Origin: JBDTSW01 sp963758845
GTDB taxonomy: Bacteria > Actinomycetota > Thermoleophilia > Solirubrobacterales > 70-9
Assembly (NCBI GenBank): GCA_963758845.1
Contig: CAVWWX010000002.1
Span: 434,001-498,000, forward strand
Direction: 5' to 3'
Length of the DNA stretch: 64,000 nucleotides
The notes under the pieces were generated by a model. That model was not told the origin of the DNA. It saw only the letters and a list, made by a program, of their open reading frames with translations, and searched no databases. Made by a program: the position numbers and the translations under genes. Positions 54,162 through 63,537 of the stretch are shown piece by piece; the stretch's first letter is position 1, and every line of letters begins with the position of its first letter.

Positions 54162-55751
54162 TTAGCGCCGGCGCCGACCCAGGCGGCGGGCCCAGTCACG
54201 CGCAAGCAGCAAGCGGGTGAGGCGCAGCGCAAGCTTGCGCTTACGGGTGGTGTAGGGGTACCACAGAAGCTCCGACCGGGGGGTCAGCCGGGTAGCGGTG
54301 ATCGCCTGCGGGCGGCAGTACTTGCGAATCCCGTGTGCGCCACCGAACCGCGCGCCGATGCCGGACTCCTTCCACCCGCCCTGAGGGACGGGGAACGTGA
54401 CGACGTTCGTGAACATGTCGTTCACGTTCACCGCGCCCACCTCCAGCCGCCGCGCGATCCGCTCAGCGCGGGTGCGGTCCCGAGTCCAGACGGTGGCCGA
54501 GAGCCCGTAGCTCGAGTCGTTTGCGAGCCGGATTGCCTCATCCGCGTCCCGCACCCTCATCACCGGCAGCGTCGGGCCGAACGACTCCTCGGACATGCAG
54601 CTCATCGACTGATCGACGTCGACGAGCAGTGTCGGCTCGAAGAAACCTCCCTCGATGTCCGCGCGCTTGCCGCCGACGAGTGCGCGTGCCCCCTTCGCCA
54701 GCGCCTCGGACACGTGCCGCTCGACGATGGCGAGCTGGGCCTCGCTCGAGAGCGCCCCGACGTCGGCGTCGGAGCCCTTGCCGTTGGCGCCTGGGCGCAG
54801 GCCGCGGACGCGCTCGGCTACCAGCGCGACGAACTCGTCGTACACCGGCTCCTCGACGTAGACGCGCTCAACGGAGGTGCATGCCTGGCCGGTGTTGAAC
54901 ATGCCGCCCCAGACCGCACCGTTCGCCGCCCGCTCGAGCTCGGCGTCGGCGAGCACGATCATCGCGTCCTTCCCTCCGAGCTCGAGGCCGTACGGGATTA
55001 GCCGCTCGGCAGCGCGCTGGGCGATCTTCCTGCCGGTGCGCGTGGAGCCGGTGAACTGGACGTAGTCGGCCTCGTCCGCCAGCGCGGCGCCGGTAGCCCC
55101 CTCGCCGGTCAGGCACTCGAGCACTCCGGGAGCACCTAGGTCCTCTCGCCAGCCGCGAACGATCTCGCGGGTGGCAAGCGGGGTGAGCTCAGACGGCTTG
55201 ATGGCGACCGCCGCGCCGGCCAAGAGCGCGGGCACGGCATCGACCAGGGCGATCAGGACGGGGAAGTTCCACGGGCAAATGACGCCCACGACCGGGTACG
55301 GCCGATGGGCGATCGTCAGCTTCTTGCTGGCGGTGAGGAGGCCGTGCGGTCGCGGATGCGAGTCGGCCAGGAACTCCTCCGCGCGCTTTCGGTAGTACTC
55401 GATCAAGTCGATCGCCGTGGGGATCTCGAGGGTGGCCTCCTGCCACGGCTTTCCCGTCTCCTGCTGGAGCAACTCGGCGACCCGCTCGTCGTTGTCGAAC
55501 AGCCAGTCACGCAGGTGCCCGACCCATTCGCCCCGGCCGTTGGGTCCGAGGGCTTCCCAGGCCGGCTGGTTGCGCCGCAGCTGGTCGACGGCAGCGCGCA
55601 CCTCGGCGCTCTGGTCGGGCAACGAGGCGACCACGGAGCCATCCGCGGGCGACGTCACGTCGAAGCTCGAGCCTGGCGGCGATCCGTTCTCCCGCGCAGC
55701 GGTCGTCTTCGCGCCCGCAGCCGCGGTCGTCTGGGGGTCGCTCGCGCTCAT
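54162..55751 (-). CDS. aldehyde dehydrogenase, succinate-semialdehyde dehydrogenase-like (cargo gene)
   Basis: 529 aa from ATG 55751. GVICPWNFPVLIALVDAVPAL, FTGSTRTGRKIAQRA, LELGGKDAMIVLADAEL (catalytic Glu) and NTGQACTSVERVYVEE (catalytic Cys) are the ALDH motifs. The C-terminus adds ~70 residues compared with a minimal ~455-aa enzyme, and the N-terminus has a low-complexity Ala/Thr extension. It oxidises an aldehyde to an acid with NAD(P)+; the substrate is uncertain. It is the only gene in the cassette next to the intact tRNA, so it would be the latest arrival under the array model. Confidence 0.88.
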   Translation of the reverse strand: MSASDPQTTAAAGAKTTAARENGSPPGSSFDVTSPADGSVVASLPDQSAEVRAAVDQLRRNQPAWEALGPNGRGEWVGHLRDWLFDNDERVAELLQQETGKPWQEATLEIPTAIDLIEYYRKRAEEFLADSHPRPHGLLTASKKLTIAHRPYPVVGVICPWNFPVLIALVDAVPALLAGAAVAIKPSELTPLATREIVRGWREDLGAPGVLECLTGEGATGAALADEADYVQFTGSTRTGRKIAQRAAERLIPYGLELGGKDAMIVLADAELERAANGAVWGGMFNTGQACTSVERVYVEEPVYDEFVALVAERVRGLRPGANGKGSDADVGALSSEAQLAIVERHVSEALAKGARALVGGKRADIEGGFFEPTLLVDVDQSMSCMSEESFGPTLPVMRVRDADEAIRLANDSSYGLSATVWTRDRTRAERIARRLEVGAVNVNDMFTNVVTFPVPQGGWKESGIGARFGGAHGIRKYCRPQAITATRLTPRSELLWYPYTTRKRKLALRLTRLLLARDWARRLGRRRR

Positions 55752-55944
55752 CGGTGCTCACAGGTTCCCACCGGGCGGTTGGCGATGCAAGCCGAGGAGG
55801 CCTCCGACGAATCGGCATCGCCACCTCATCCCTGTACAACGCGACCGGTTTGCATGCCCATTGGGCACCAGGGCGCAGGGTTCGGCCGTGGCCGGCGGAG
55901 CGATCGGCGGCAGGAACCCCGGCAATTGCAGGGCTTCTCGAAAG
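55752..55944. other. intergenic stretch between the ALDH start and the intact tRNA-Ala
   Basis: No gene seen. Includes CCATTGGGCACCAGGG at 55857-55872, which matches the left half of the repeat hairpin, but the other half is absent. Confidence 0.4.
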
Positions 55945-56017
55945 TGGAGCTAGTCGGACTCGAACCGACGACCTCCTGGGTGCGATCCAGGCGCTCTCCC
56001 AACTGAGCTATAGCCCC
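55945..56017 (-). tRNA. tRNA-Ala, anticodon CGC
   Basis: 73-nt complete cloverleaf on the minus strand, 5' end at 56017. Acceptor GGGGCTA/TAGCTCC with the G3:U70 pair that identifies alanine tRNAs; D-arm GCTC..GAGC; anticodon stem CCTGG/CCAGG with loop ATCGCAC, giving anticodon CGC (decodes GCG); T-arm GTCGG-TTCGAGT-CCGAC; discriminator A. The CCA end is not encoded (CTT follows). All eleven partial copies to the left match its 3' half. Confidence 0.95.
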
Positions 56018-56135
56018 TCGGGGTCCGCCGGAGGGCCCGGCGACCATCGGGAAGGATAGCCGCGATCCGCGCGTGCGCTTGCACGGCCGTCGCCCTCGCG
56101 CGCGGCGGCGCGTGGCCGATCTAAGCTGCCGAGGC

Positions 56136-57998
56136 GTGAGCTTCCGAGGTCGCCTCACGGTGTTCCTGCTGCTGATCGTCGCGCTGCCGATGATCGTGAT
56201 CGCCGTGCTGGCCACGGGCACGGCCGATGACGCCGCCAGCGGCAAGGCCGACGCCCGCCTCTTCGCCGGCCTCGAGACCGCGACGGAGCTGTACGAGGAC
56301 GACGCACGGCGAGCCGAGTCCGCGGCCGAGGCCATCGGCACCGACCCTGCGCTCGCCGCCGCGCTCGCGGCGGACGACCCGGCCGCCGTGCAGGCCGCCG
56401 CCGAGCGGCTGGCGAGCGAGAACGGGGTCGAGCTCCTTCGGCTGCGCTCGGGCGGGGAGGAACTTGCGTCGGTCGGCGACGGCGATCCATTCGCGGGGGC
56501 CAACCTCGACCTCACCGGGGAGTCGGGCGAGGTCGCGGCCGACCTGACGGTCGCGGTGACGAGCCGGCAGGACTATGTGGAGGAGGTCGAGGACCTGACC
56601 GGCCGGTTGGCCGCCGTCTACGTCGAGGGGGAGGGGTCGGTGACCGTATCGGGCGGCCGGAGCGTCGATATCCCGGCCGAGGGCGGGGACAACGTCGCGG
56701 TGGGCCAGCGCGAGCAGAGGGTCCTGACCGCGGAGCTGCCCGACAACGAGGGCCAGCGGGTCGCCATGTTCGGCCCCGTCGAGGACGGCGGGGTGCTCGC
56801 CTCCTCGCCCGCTGTGGTGGCGATCCTGGTCGGCGTCTTCCTGATCGCGCTCGCCTTCGTGATCACCATCCAGCGCACGCTCTCGGGCCAGGTCGAGTCG
56901 ATGCTGGACGCGGCGAGGCGGATCGGCGGCGGCGACTTCAGCCAGAAGGTGCCGGTCACGGGCGGCCCGCGCGACGAGATGGCCGGCCTCGCGACCGAGT
57001 TCAACAAGATGAGCGACCGCCTCGCCGAGCAGATGGAGCAGCTGCGAAGCCAGCAGGTCGAGATCGACCGGTCGGTGCGCAGGATCGGCGAGGCGTTCGC
57101 GTCCGGCCTGGACCGCGACAGCCTGCTGGAGATCATCACCGAGACCGCGGTGTCGGCGTGCCGCGCCGACTACGGGACGATCGCGCTGGCCGGGGCGCCA
57201 GCCGCCGAGATCTCATCGGGCACCGCCAGCGATGAGCTCTCCGACGTGGCCCGGGCGGCGGAGTCGCGCGCGAGCCGCTCCGACGAGCTGACCGACCTGG
57301 TCGAGGTCGGATGCAGTGCCCTCGCCTCGCCGCTCCATCGCATCGGCGAGCGTGAACACAGCCTGGGTGTGATGACGATCGCCCGCGGCGGCGATCCCTT
57401 CACGGACGGCGAGCGCGACGTGTTCAAGTACCTGATCGGGCAGACCTCGGCCTCGATCGAGAACGTGGCGCTGCACGAGATGGTCAGCGAGCAGGCCGTG
57501 ACCGACGAGCTCACCGGGCTTGCGAACAACCGGGCGTTCCGCGACGTCGCGAACAAGGAGGCCGCTCGCGCCATGCGCTTCTCGCACCCGCTCTCGCTGC
57601 TGATGCTCGACGTCGACAACTTCAAGAAGGTGAACGACACCTACGGCCATCCCCAGGGCGACGAGGTGCTGAAGCGGATCGGCGCGATCCTCCGCGACGA
57701 GTCGCGCGGCATCGACCTCCCGGCGCGCTACGGGGGCGAGGAGTTCGCGGTCGCGCTGCCGGAGACGGGAACCGAGGGCGCGACCGAGGTCGCGGAGCGG
57801 ATCCGCGAGCGAATCGAGTCCGAGCCGGTGGATTTCATCGAAGGCAACGGCGCCCTGGAGATCACGGCCAGCCTGGGGGTGGCGTCGATCCCCGAGTCGG
57901 CCGGCGATGTCCAGGCGCTGGTCGCCGCCGCCGACGCCGCGCTCTATGCCGCGAAGCGCAGCGGGAAGAACCGCGTCGAGCAGGCACCGGAGCGCTGA
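56136..57998 (+). CDS. diguanylate cyclase with HAMP, GAF-like and GGDEF domains
   Basis: 620 aa from GTG 56136. A first helix (RGRLTVFLLLIVALPMIVIAVLA), a ~230-residue extracellular sensor, a second helix (AVVAILVGVFLIALAFVITI), a HAMP linker (QVESMLDAARRIGGGDFSQ), a GAF-like region and a C-terminal GGDEF domain. The active loop reads YGGEEF, and RGID lies five residues before it, an RxxD inhibitory site. It should make cyclic di-GMP at the membrane in response to an external signal. It lies just right of the tRNA gene, outside the array. Confidence 0.92.
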   Translation: MSFRGRLTVFLLLIVALPMIVIAVLATGTADDAASGKADARLFAGLETATELYEDDARRAESAAEAIGTDPALAAALAADDPAAVQAAAERLASENGVELLRLRSGGEELASVGDGDPFAGANLDLTGESGEVAADLTVAVTSRQDYVEEVEDLTGRLAAVYVEGEGSVTVSGGRSVDIPAEGGDNVAVGQREQRVLTAELPDNEGQRVAMFGPVEDGGVLASSPAVVAILVGVFLIALAFVITIQRTLSGQVESMLDAARRIGGGDFSQKVPVTGGPRDEMAGLATEFNKMSDRLAEQMEQLRSQQVEIDRSVRRIGEAFASGLDRDSLLEIITETAVSACRADYGTIALAGAPAAEISSGTASDELSDVARAAESRASRSDELTDLVEVGCSALASPLHRIGEREHSLGVMTIARGGDPFTDGERDVFKYLIGQTSASIENVALHEMVSEQAVTDELTGLANNRAFRDVANKEAARAMRFSHPLSLLMLDVDNFKKVNDTYGHPQGDEVLKRIGAILRDESRGIDLPARYGGEEFAVALPETGTEGATEVAERIRERIESEPVDFIEGNGALEITASLGVASIPESAGDVQALVAAADAALYAAKRSGKNRVEQAPER

Positions 57999-58129
57999 TC
58001 AGGGGCCGGAAGGGACGGGCGCCGGCACGGCGAAGGTACGCCAGAACGCACTGTTAGCGAGCTTGCGCCACCACGCGAAACCCCCTTAATAGTGGGGTCT
58101 GTGGGTACTCTGTGAGCGAGTTTCGAAGC

Positions 58130-58934
58130 ATGGGCATTCTCGACGACGCAATCCGACAGCACCTCGATCTGAAGCGCCTTCACGGCGCCGAGGACGACGA
58201 GGTCCAGCGCCTGGAAGACGAGGCGTTCGGTCCTCCGACGCGTCCCGGCGAGCCCGACTTCCCCGAGTCGCAGGAGCAGCCGCAGGTGGAGGGTTCCAGC
58301 GAGCCCGCCACCGGCGAAGCGCCGTCGGCCGCAGCGCCTGCGACCGGCGAGGAGGCGACGGCGCTGCTCGATCGCGAACCCGCGAAGGAGCCCGCCGGCG
58401 AGGAGGCGCCCGACGCCCGAGCCCGCCGCGACCGCTCCCGCCGAGCCCGCTGCGCCGGCTCCGGATCCCGAGGCGACCGAGCCCGAGGGCGAGGCTGCCT
58501 TCTTCGACCAGGACCTTCAGCAGGACCTGAACCTGGACGACCTCGGTCCCGCCGATGAGCCAGCCGAGGAGCCCGCCTCGGAGGAGATGCCCGCTGAGCC
58601 CACGTCCGAGGAGATGCCGCGCGAGCCCGCGTCCGAGGAGCCCGAGCCCGCCTCGGAGGAGCTGCCACTGGAGCCGGCCTCCGACGAGCACCCCGTGGCA
58701 GGCCTCGAGACCGTGGAGCACCCGATGGAGGAGCTCCTGGCCGACGACGCCGAGCCGGCCGCCCCCGAGGCGCCCGCGACGGGCGAGGAGGAGGAGCTCG
58801 TCGAGGATTCCGGCGAGGATCCTGCGGAGGACGACGAGGATGTCCTCGAGGAGACGCCTGAGTTCCTGCGCGACCGGCCCGAGGACGACGAGCTTTGGTT
58901 CGAGCAGGGCGAACCCAAGGACTTCGACTTCTAG
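58130..58934 (+). pseudogene. acidic low-complexity repeat protein, one frameshift
   Basis: From ATG 58130 (MGILDDAIRQHLDLKRLHGAEDDEVQRLEDEAFGPP; a GTG at 58112 is also possible) the frame shifts near 58410 from EEAP to TPEPAATAPAEPA, then continues to the stop at 58934 with ~20 Glu/Pro/Ala repeats (e.g. EEPASEE, PREPASEEPEP) and ends FEQGEPKDFDF. Restored it is ~268 aa, cytoplasmic and strongly acidic. It looks like a common actinobacterial protein of unknown function. TACTCT abuts the GTG, so a leaderless start is possible. Confidence 0.65.
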
Positions 58935-59836
58935 GCGACGCTCCTCGCCTGGAATCCCTCGCGCTCCAGCCGCTGCGGCATGTCGTCGTCGCAGGCGGCG
59001 AAGAAGGCACCCACCGCTTCGACCAGGTGCGTCATCGACTCGGCGCCGAACAGGACCGGCTGGTACTTGGTGATGTCGTACTCGAGGTTCGCCATCTGGG
59101 CGAAGTCGAGCGGCCGGATCTCCATTCCGCGGAACTCCTCGATCTCGCCGTAGGAGGAGAGGATGCCCGCGCCGTAGGCGCGCAGCTCGCCCTCCTCCTG
59201 GACGACGCCGAACTCGATCGTGAACCAGAAGACGTCGGCTACGAGCTGCAGCGCCTCCTGGGTCTCGGCCCGCCGCGCGGCATCGCCCGCCAGGCGGTTG
59301 AGCTCCGCGAATTGGGGGTCGGCCAGCAGGTGGCCGTGTCCGATCACCTCGTGGATCAGGTCGGGCTCGGGCGTGTAGAGCGGGGCGGCGTGGTGGCGGA
59401 CGTACTGGGTCGAGTGAAAGGTGAGGTCGGCGAGTGAGCCGTAGAACTCGTCCAGCGGGACGATCCCGGCCGCGGGCACGTAGGAGAACCCGGTCAGCGG
59501 CTTCAGGTTCCCGGTGACCTCATCGAGCTGGGGGATGCGGTCCCGCGGCAGGTCCAATGCGACCAGCGCCTCGCGGAAGGCCCCGCAGGCGTAGCGCTCG
59601 TGCTTAGGGGCGAGCTCGCGGCAGACGGTCCGCCACACGTCGTGCTCGGCCTCGGTGTAGGAGATGTGCGGCACCGGCTGGCCGGGCTGCCACTCGAGGG
59701 CGGCGGCGGCGATCCGGTTGCGCCGCTCGCGGTAGTGGGTGTCGTTCACACCCGGGTGGTCGTCGCCGAGGTGGACCGTCACCTCGCCGTCGTCGCCGGT
59801 GGTGACGGGTGAGTAGAGCTGTGCCTCCTCGAACAT
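58931..59836 (-). CDS. phhA: phenylalanine 4-monooxygenase (aromatic amino acid hydroxylase)
   Basis: 301 aa from ATG 59836. The iron ligand motif appears as PDLIHEVIGHGHLLADP (His-Glu-x-x-x-His), with FGVVQEEGELRAYGAG supplying the downstream Glu. It is a monomeric bacterial PAH that converts phenylalanine to tyrosine with a pterin and O2. It is the last gene of the hppD-hmgA-phhA run, 6 bp after hmgA, so all three are probably one operon. Confidence 0.92.
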   Translation of the reverse strand: MFEEAQLYSPVTTGDDGEVTVHLGDDHPGVNDTHYRERRNRIAAAALEWQPGQPVPHISYTEAEHDVWRTVCRELAPKHERYACGAFREALVALDLPRDRIPQLDEVTGNLKPLTGFSYVPAAGIVPLDEFYGSLADLTFHSTQYVRHHAAPLYTPEPDLIHEVIGHGHLLADPQFAELNRLAGDAARRAETQEALQLVADVFWFTIEFGVVQEEGELRAYGAGILSSYGEIEEFRGMEIRPLDFAQMANLEYDITKYQPVLFGAESMTHLVEAVGAFFAACDDDMPQRLEREGFQARSVA

Positions 59837-59842
59837 GGCGCG

Positions 59843-61024
59843 TCAGCCCGTCGTCGTCGCGGCCGGCTCGGAGATGGGCTCATACCAGGAGAGCGCGTAC
59901 TCGGGCTGATCGAGCTCCTGCGCCAGCGCCGTCAGCCGAAGCGGCTTGAAGGTGTCCCACATCACAGCCAGCTCCTCCGTGCGCCGTGCGCCGAGCGACG
60001 CCTCCACGAGCCCCGGCTGGGGCCCGTGCGGGAGGCCGCTCGGATGCAGCGTGACCATCCCGATGTCGACGCCCTTGCGCGACCCGAACTGGCCGTCGAC
60101 GTAGTAGATCGCCTCCTCCGACTGCACGTTGGAGTGGTGGTAGGGGAGGGCGATCGCCTGCGGGTCGTAGTCGAGCTCCCGGGGGCAGAACGAGCAGATC
60201 ACGAAGTTCTGGCCCTGGAAGGTCTGGTGCACCGGCGGCGGCATGTGGATGCGGCCGGTCACCGGCTCGAAGTCGTCGGTGTTGAACGTGTACGGGTAGA
60301 CGTACCCGTCCCAGCCGACGACGTCGAACGGGTGGTAGTCCAGCTCGTAGTCCTGATAGCCGTCGCGGACCCGGACGGTCAGCAGGTGCTCGCCGCGGTC
60401 GCGGTGGGTGCGGAGCTCGCGCGGCGGGTGGAAGTCGCGCTGCGAGAACGGCGCGTGCTCGAGCAGCTGGCCGTAGCGGTTGCGGTACCGGTTCGGGGTC
60501 TCGATCTCGCCAGGCGTGAAGAAGCACAGCCAGACCTGGTCGCCGTCGTCGGGCTCCACGCGGTACGTGGTGCCGCGCGGGATCACGACGTAGTCGTGCG
60601 GGCCGTACGGCACGTCTCCGAAGACCGTCTCGACGGTCCCGGTCCCGTGGTGGATGAAGAGGACCTCATCCCCCTCGCCGTTGCGGTAGAAGCCCTCGCG
60701 ATCGTCGGTGGGCTTGCACACCGAGACCTCGATGTCGGAGTTCCACTGCAGGAGCCGGCGGCCGTCAAGCCAGTCGCCGCCGGCGGGCACCGGGTTGGTG
60801 TCGGTCAGCCGATGGACGTGCGTCTCCGGCACCCACTCCTCGCGCTCGATCGGGCGGAAGCCGCCGACGTCCTTGACGCGACACGGGGACCACAGGTGGT
60901 AGAGGATCGACTCGTTGCCCGAGAAGCCCTCGAACCCGATGACCTCCTCGGTCAGCAGGGTCCCGTTCTCGCGGAACTGGACGTGGCGCTTGGCGGGAAG
61001 GTTCCCGAGGCTGGCGTAGCGCAT
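59843..61024 (-). CDS. hmgA: homogentisate 1,2-dioxygenase
   Basis: 393 aa from ATG 61024. ESILYHLWSPCRVKDV, VLFIHHGTGTVETVFGDVPYGPHDYVVIPRGTTYRV, PYHHSNVQSEEAIYYVDGQF and GLPHGPQPG carry the conserved histidines and acid that bind iron. It opens the ring of homogentisate to maleylacetoacetate. It is shorter than the ~440-residue mammalian enzyme but similar to shorter bacterial members. It overlaps the end of hppD by one base (TGATGC), indicating translational coupling. Confidence 0.93.
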   Translation of the reverse strand: MRYASLGNLPAKRHVQFRENGTLLTEEVIGFEGFSGNESILYHLWSPCRVKDVGGFRPIEREEWVPETHVHRLTDTNPVPAGGDWLDGRRLLQWNSDIEVSVCKPTDDREGFYRNGEGDEVLFIHHGTGTVETVFGDVPYGPHDYVVIPRGTTYRVEPDDGDQVWLCFFTPGEIETPNRYRNRYGQLLEHAPFSQRDFHPPRELRTHRDRGEHLLTVRVRDGYQDYELDYHPFDVVGWDGYVYPYTFNTDDFEPVTGRIHMPPPVHQTFQGQNFVICSFCPRELDYDPQAIALPYHHSNVQSEEAIYYVDGQFGSRKGVDIGMVTLHPSGLPHGPQPGLVEASLGARRTEELAVMWDTFKPLRLTALAQELDQPEYALSWYEPISEPAATTTG

Positions 61025-62163
61025 CAGAGGTTCCCCCTGCGATCCTGCTCGCGTTCGATGGCCTCGAACAGGGCCTTGAAGTTACCGGCGCCAAAGCCCG
61101 TGGCCCCGTGCCGCTCGATGATCTCGAAGAAGACCGTCGGGCGGTCGCCGACCGGCTTGGTGAAGATCTGCAGCAGGTATCCCTCGTCGTCGTGGTCGAC
61201 GAGGATGCCCTGGCTGCGCAGGTCGCCGAGCTGGTCCGCCACCTCCGGGACCCGCGCGGGCACCTGCTCGTAGTAGGTGTCCGGAATCGTCAGGAAGCCG
61301 ACGCCGCGGCGGCGCAGTTCGGCGACCGTCGCGACGATGTCGCGGGTGGCCACCGCGATGTGCTGCGCGCCCGGGCCCTCGTAGAAGTCCAGGTACTCGT
61401 CGATCTGGGACTTGCGAAGGCCCTCGGCCGGCTCGTTGATCGGGAACTTGATGCGCCCGTTGCCGGAGGCGACGACCTTGGACATCAGGGCCGAGTACTC
61501 GGTCGAGATCGCCTCGTCGGAGAAGTGGATCATCTCGACCATCCCGAAGACGCGCTCGTAGAAGGTGACCCACTCCTGCATGTGCCCCAGCTCGACGTTG
61601 CCGACGATGTGGTCGATGCCCAGCAGCATGTCGTCCGCGGGGCCGACCTCGGCGCCGGGTGTGCGTTCGAAACCGGGGAGGAAGGGGCCCTCGTAGGCGG
61701 AGCGGTCGATGAAGGTGTGCAACGTGTCGCCGTACGCAGCGATGCTGGCGATGCGGACCGAGCCGTGGTCCCCGGTCAGGTCGTGGGGCTCGGCGACGCT
61801 TCGGGCGCCGCGCTCGACCGCCGCGGCGTGGGCGCGGTCGGTGTCGGGGACCGAGAGGGCGATCGTGCGGACGCCGTCGCCGTGGACGGCGTGGTGGCGG
61901 GCGACGTCGGTGTCCGAGCGCAGCGCTCCGGTCAGCACCAAGCGAATGCGGCCCTGCTCGAGGACGTGCGAGACGCGGTCGCGCAGGCCCGTCTCGAGGC
62001 CGGCGAAGGCCACCGGGCGAAAGCCGAAGGCGCTGGCGTAGAAGTAGGCGGCCTGGGTGGCGTTCCCCACGTAGAGCTCGACGTGGTCGATGCCGTTGAG
62101 CGGCATCGGGTCGGCCTCATGTGGGAGCAACGGCTTGGTGGTGGTGGCGCTTGCAGGCGGCAC
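61024..62163 (-). CDS. hppD: 4-hydroxyphenylpyruvate dioxygenase
   Basis: 379 aa from ATG 62163 (an internal ATG near 62106 is an alternative start). Two VOC-type halves: GIDHVELYVGNATQAAYFYASAFGFRP and LGIDHIVGNVELGHMQEWVTFYERVFG. The iron ligands are HIVGN, HIAVATRD and FFEIIERHG. The enzyme converts 4-hydroxyphenylpyruvate to homogentisate, upstream of hmgA. Its promoter faces the divergent Lrp gene and carries repeated GGGTTCAC sites. Confidence 0.93.
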   Translation of the reverse strand: MPPASATTTKPLLPHEADPMPLNGIDHVELYVGNATQAAYFYASAFGFRPVAFAGLETGLRDRVSHVLEQGRIRLVLTGALRSDTDVARHHAVHGDGVRTIALSVPDTDRAHAAAVERGARSVAEPHDLTGDHGSVRIASIAAYGDTLHTFIDRSAYEGPFLPGFERTPGAEVGPADDMLLGIDHIVGNVELGHMQEWVTFYERVFGMVEMIHFSDEAISTEYSALMSKVVASGNGRIKFPINEPAEGLRKSQIDEYLDFYEGPGAQHIAVATRDIVATVAELRRRGVGFLTIPDTYYEQVPARVPEVADQLGDLRSQGILVDHDDEGYLLQIFTKPVGDRPTVFFEIIERHGATGFGAGNFKALFEAIEREQDRRGNL

Positions 62164-62180
62164 AGATTTCTCCTCGATCC

Positions 62181-62219
62181 GGGTTCACCTTTATGATTAC
62201 CCACCAATGCGGGGTTCAC
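62181..62219. promoter_or_regulatory. two direct repeats between hppD and the Lrp-type gene, candidate operators
   Basis: GGGTTCAC at 62181-62188 and 62212-62219, start-to-start distance 31 bp, i.e. about three helical turns. They are in the shared upstream region of the divergent hppD and Lrp/AsnC genes. Helically phased repeats are the usual binding mode of Lrp-type regulators. Confidence 0.55.
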
Positions 62220-62235
62220 AAGCGCTAATCGTTGC

Positions 62236-62697
62236 GTGCAGGTGGCGTGCCTAGTGGATCTGGACGAGATCGACCGGCAGATCGTTGCGTTGCTGCGCGA
62301 GAATGCGCGGCGGTCGTTCCAGGACATCGGCTCGCGCGTTTCGCTCTCGGCGCCGGCGGTGAAGCGCCGGGTCGACCGCCTGGAGGGGCGCGGGGCGATC
62401 CGCGGCTACTCGGCCGTGCTCGATCATGCCGCGCTGGGGTGGTCCACCCACGCCGTGGTCTCGCTGTTCTGCGAGGGCGGCATGACCGGCAGCGAGATCC
62501 TCGCCGCCGCGGGGCGCCATCCTGAGGTGGCCGCGGCGCACACGGTCGCGGGGGAGGCCAGCGCGATCCTCCACCTCTACGCGCGCGACACCGAGCACCT
62601 GGAGGAGGCGCTCGAGCGGCTGCGCGACGTCCCGGGCATCCTCAGGACGCAGACGCAGGTGGTGCTCTCGACCCTGTTCGAGCGCCCGGTGGAGTGA
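62236..62697 (+). CDS. Lrp/AsnC family transcriptional regulator
   Basis: 153 aa from GTG 62236. LDEIDRQIVALLRENARRSFQDIGSRVSLSAPAVKRRVDRLEGRGAIRGYSAVLDHAALGW is an AsnC-type HTH followed by the RAM ligand-binding domain (VAAAHTVAGEASAILHLYARDTEHLEEALERLRDVPGI). It is divergent to hppD-hmgA-phhA and probably controls the catabolic operon in response to an aromatic amino acid. The stop abuts that of the convergent FAH gene. Confidence 0.9.
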   Translation: MQVACLVDLDEIDRQIVALLRENARRSFQDIGSRVSLSAPAVKRRVDRLEGRGAIRGYSAVLDHAALGWSTHAVVSLFCEGGMTGSEILAAAGRHPEVAAAHTVAGEASAILHLYARDTEHLEEALERLRDVPGILRTQTQVVLSTLFERPVE

Positions 62698-63522
62698 CTA
62701 GGCGATCGGGCTCTCGAGCGTCCCCAGGCCCTTCGCGGCGATCGCGACGGTGTCGCCGGGCTCGAGCCAGCGCTCGCCGTCGATAGGGCCGAGCTCCAGC
62801 AGGCAGCCGCGGTTGAGGGTGCCCGAGCCGAGGATGTCGCCCGGGCGAAGGCGCGTGTCGCGCGCGGCGTGGGCGAGGAGCTCCGGCCAGGAGAAGTGCT
62901 GCTCGGCGGCGTCCGTGCGCGTGAGCTCGGTGCCGTTCACCGCCGCGGTCGCCTCGAGGCGCAGGCGTCCCTCCTCGTAGGGCAGCTCGTCGGGCGTGAC
63001 GAGCCAGGGGCCGAGGGAGATCGCGAAGTCCTTGCCCTTGGCGGGCCCCAGGCCGACGGTCATCTCGGCCCGCTGGACGTCGCGGGCGCTCCAGTCGTTC
63101 AGCAGCGTGAACGCGGCGATCTCGCCGTCGCCTCCGACGACCGCCGCGATCTCGAGCTCGAAGTCGAGCATCTGGGTGGAGGCCGGCCGGCGCACCGGCT
63201 CGCCCGGCGCGTGGATCGAGGCGGGGTTCGAGAAGTAGAAGGTGGGGGCCTCATACCAGGCGGGCGGCACCTCGCCGCCACGCAGGCGCCAGCCGGTGGC
63301 CACGTGGCCCTCGAAGGCGAAGAAATCGCGGACACTGGGCGGGTCGGGCACGGGCGCGAGCAGCGTCGCCTCCGCAGCGAGCAGGTGCTCGCCCGAGTCG
63401 TGCCGCCCCTCGCCGGCCAGCCAGTCGACCATGGTCGCTGCGCGCTGGAGGTGGATCTCCTCGCCGTCCAGGCGCCCTACCCGGGGCGCCCCGGCGGGGT
63501 CACGAAAGGTGACGAGGCGCAT
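62698..63522 (-). CDS. fumarylacetoacetase / FAH family hydrolase
   Basis: 274 aa from ATG 63522. FFAFEGHV, STQMLDFELEIAAVVGGDGEIAAFTLLNDWSARDVQRAEM (metal-binding E-x-E...D) and LGSGTLNRGCLLELG are FAH-family motifs. In this context (next to hmgA/hppD) it most likely cleaves fumarylacetoacetate to fumarate and acetoacetate, but FAH-fold proteins also include other hydrolases. The maleylacetoacetate isomerase gene is absent from the window. Confidence 0.85.
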   Translation of the reverse strand: MRLVTFRDPAGAPRVGRLDGEEIHLQRAATMVDWLAGEGRHDSGEHLLAAEATLLAPVPDPPSVRDFFAFEGHVATGWRLRGGEVPPAWYEAPTFYFSNPASIHAPGEPVRRPASTQMLDFELEIAAVVGGDGEIAAFTLLNDWSARDVQRAEMTVGLGPAKGKDFAISLGPWLVTPDELPYEEGRLRLEATAAVNGTELTRTDAAEQHFSWPELLAHAARDTRLRPGDILGSGTLNRGCLLELGPIDGERWLEPGDTVAIAAKGLGTLESPIA

Positions 63523-63537
63523 GCGGGCGCGGGGGCG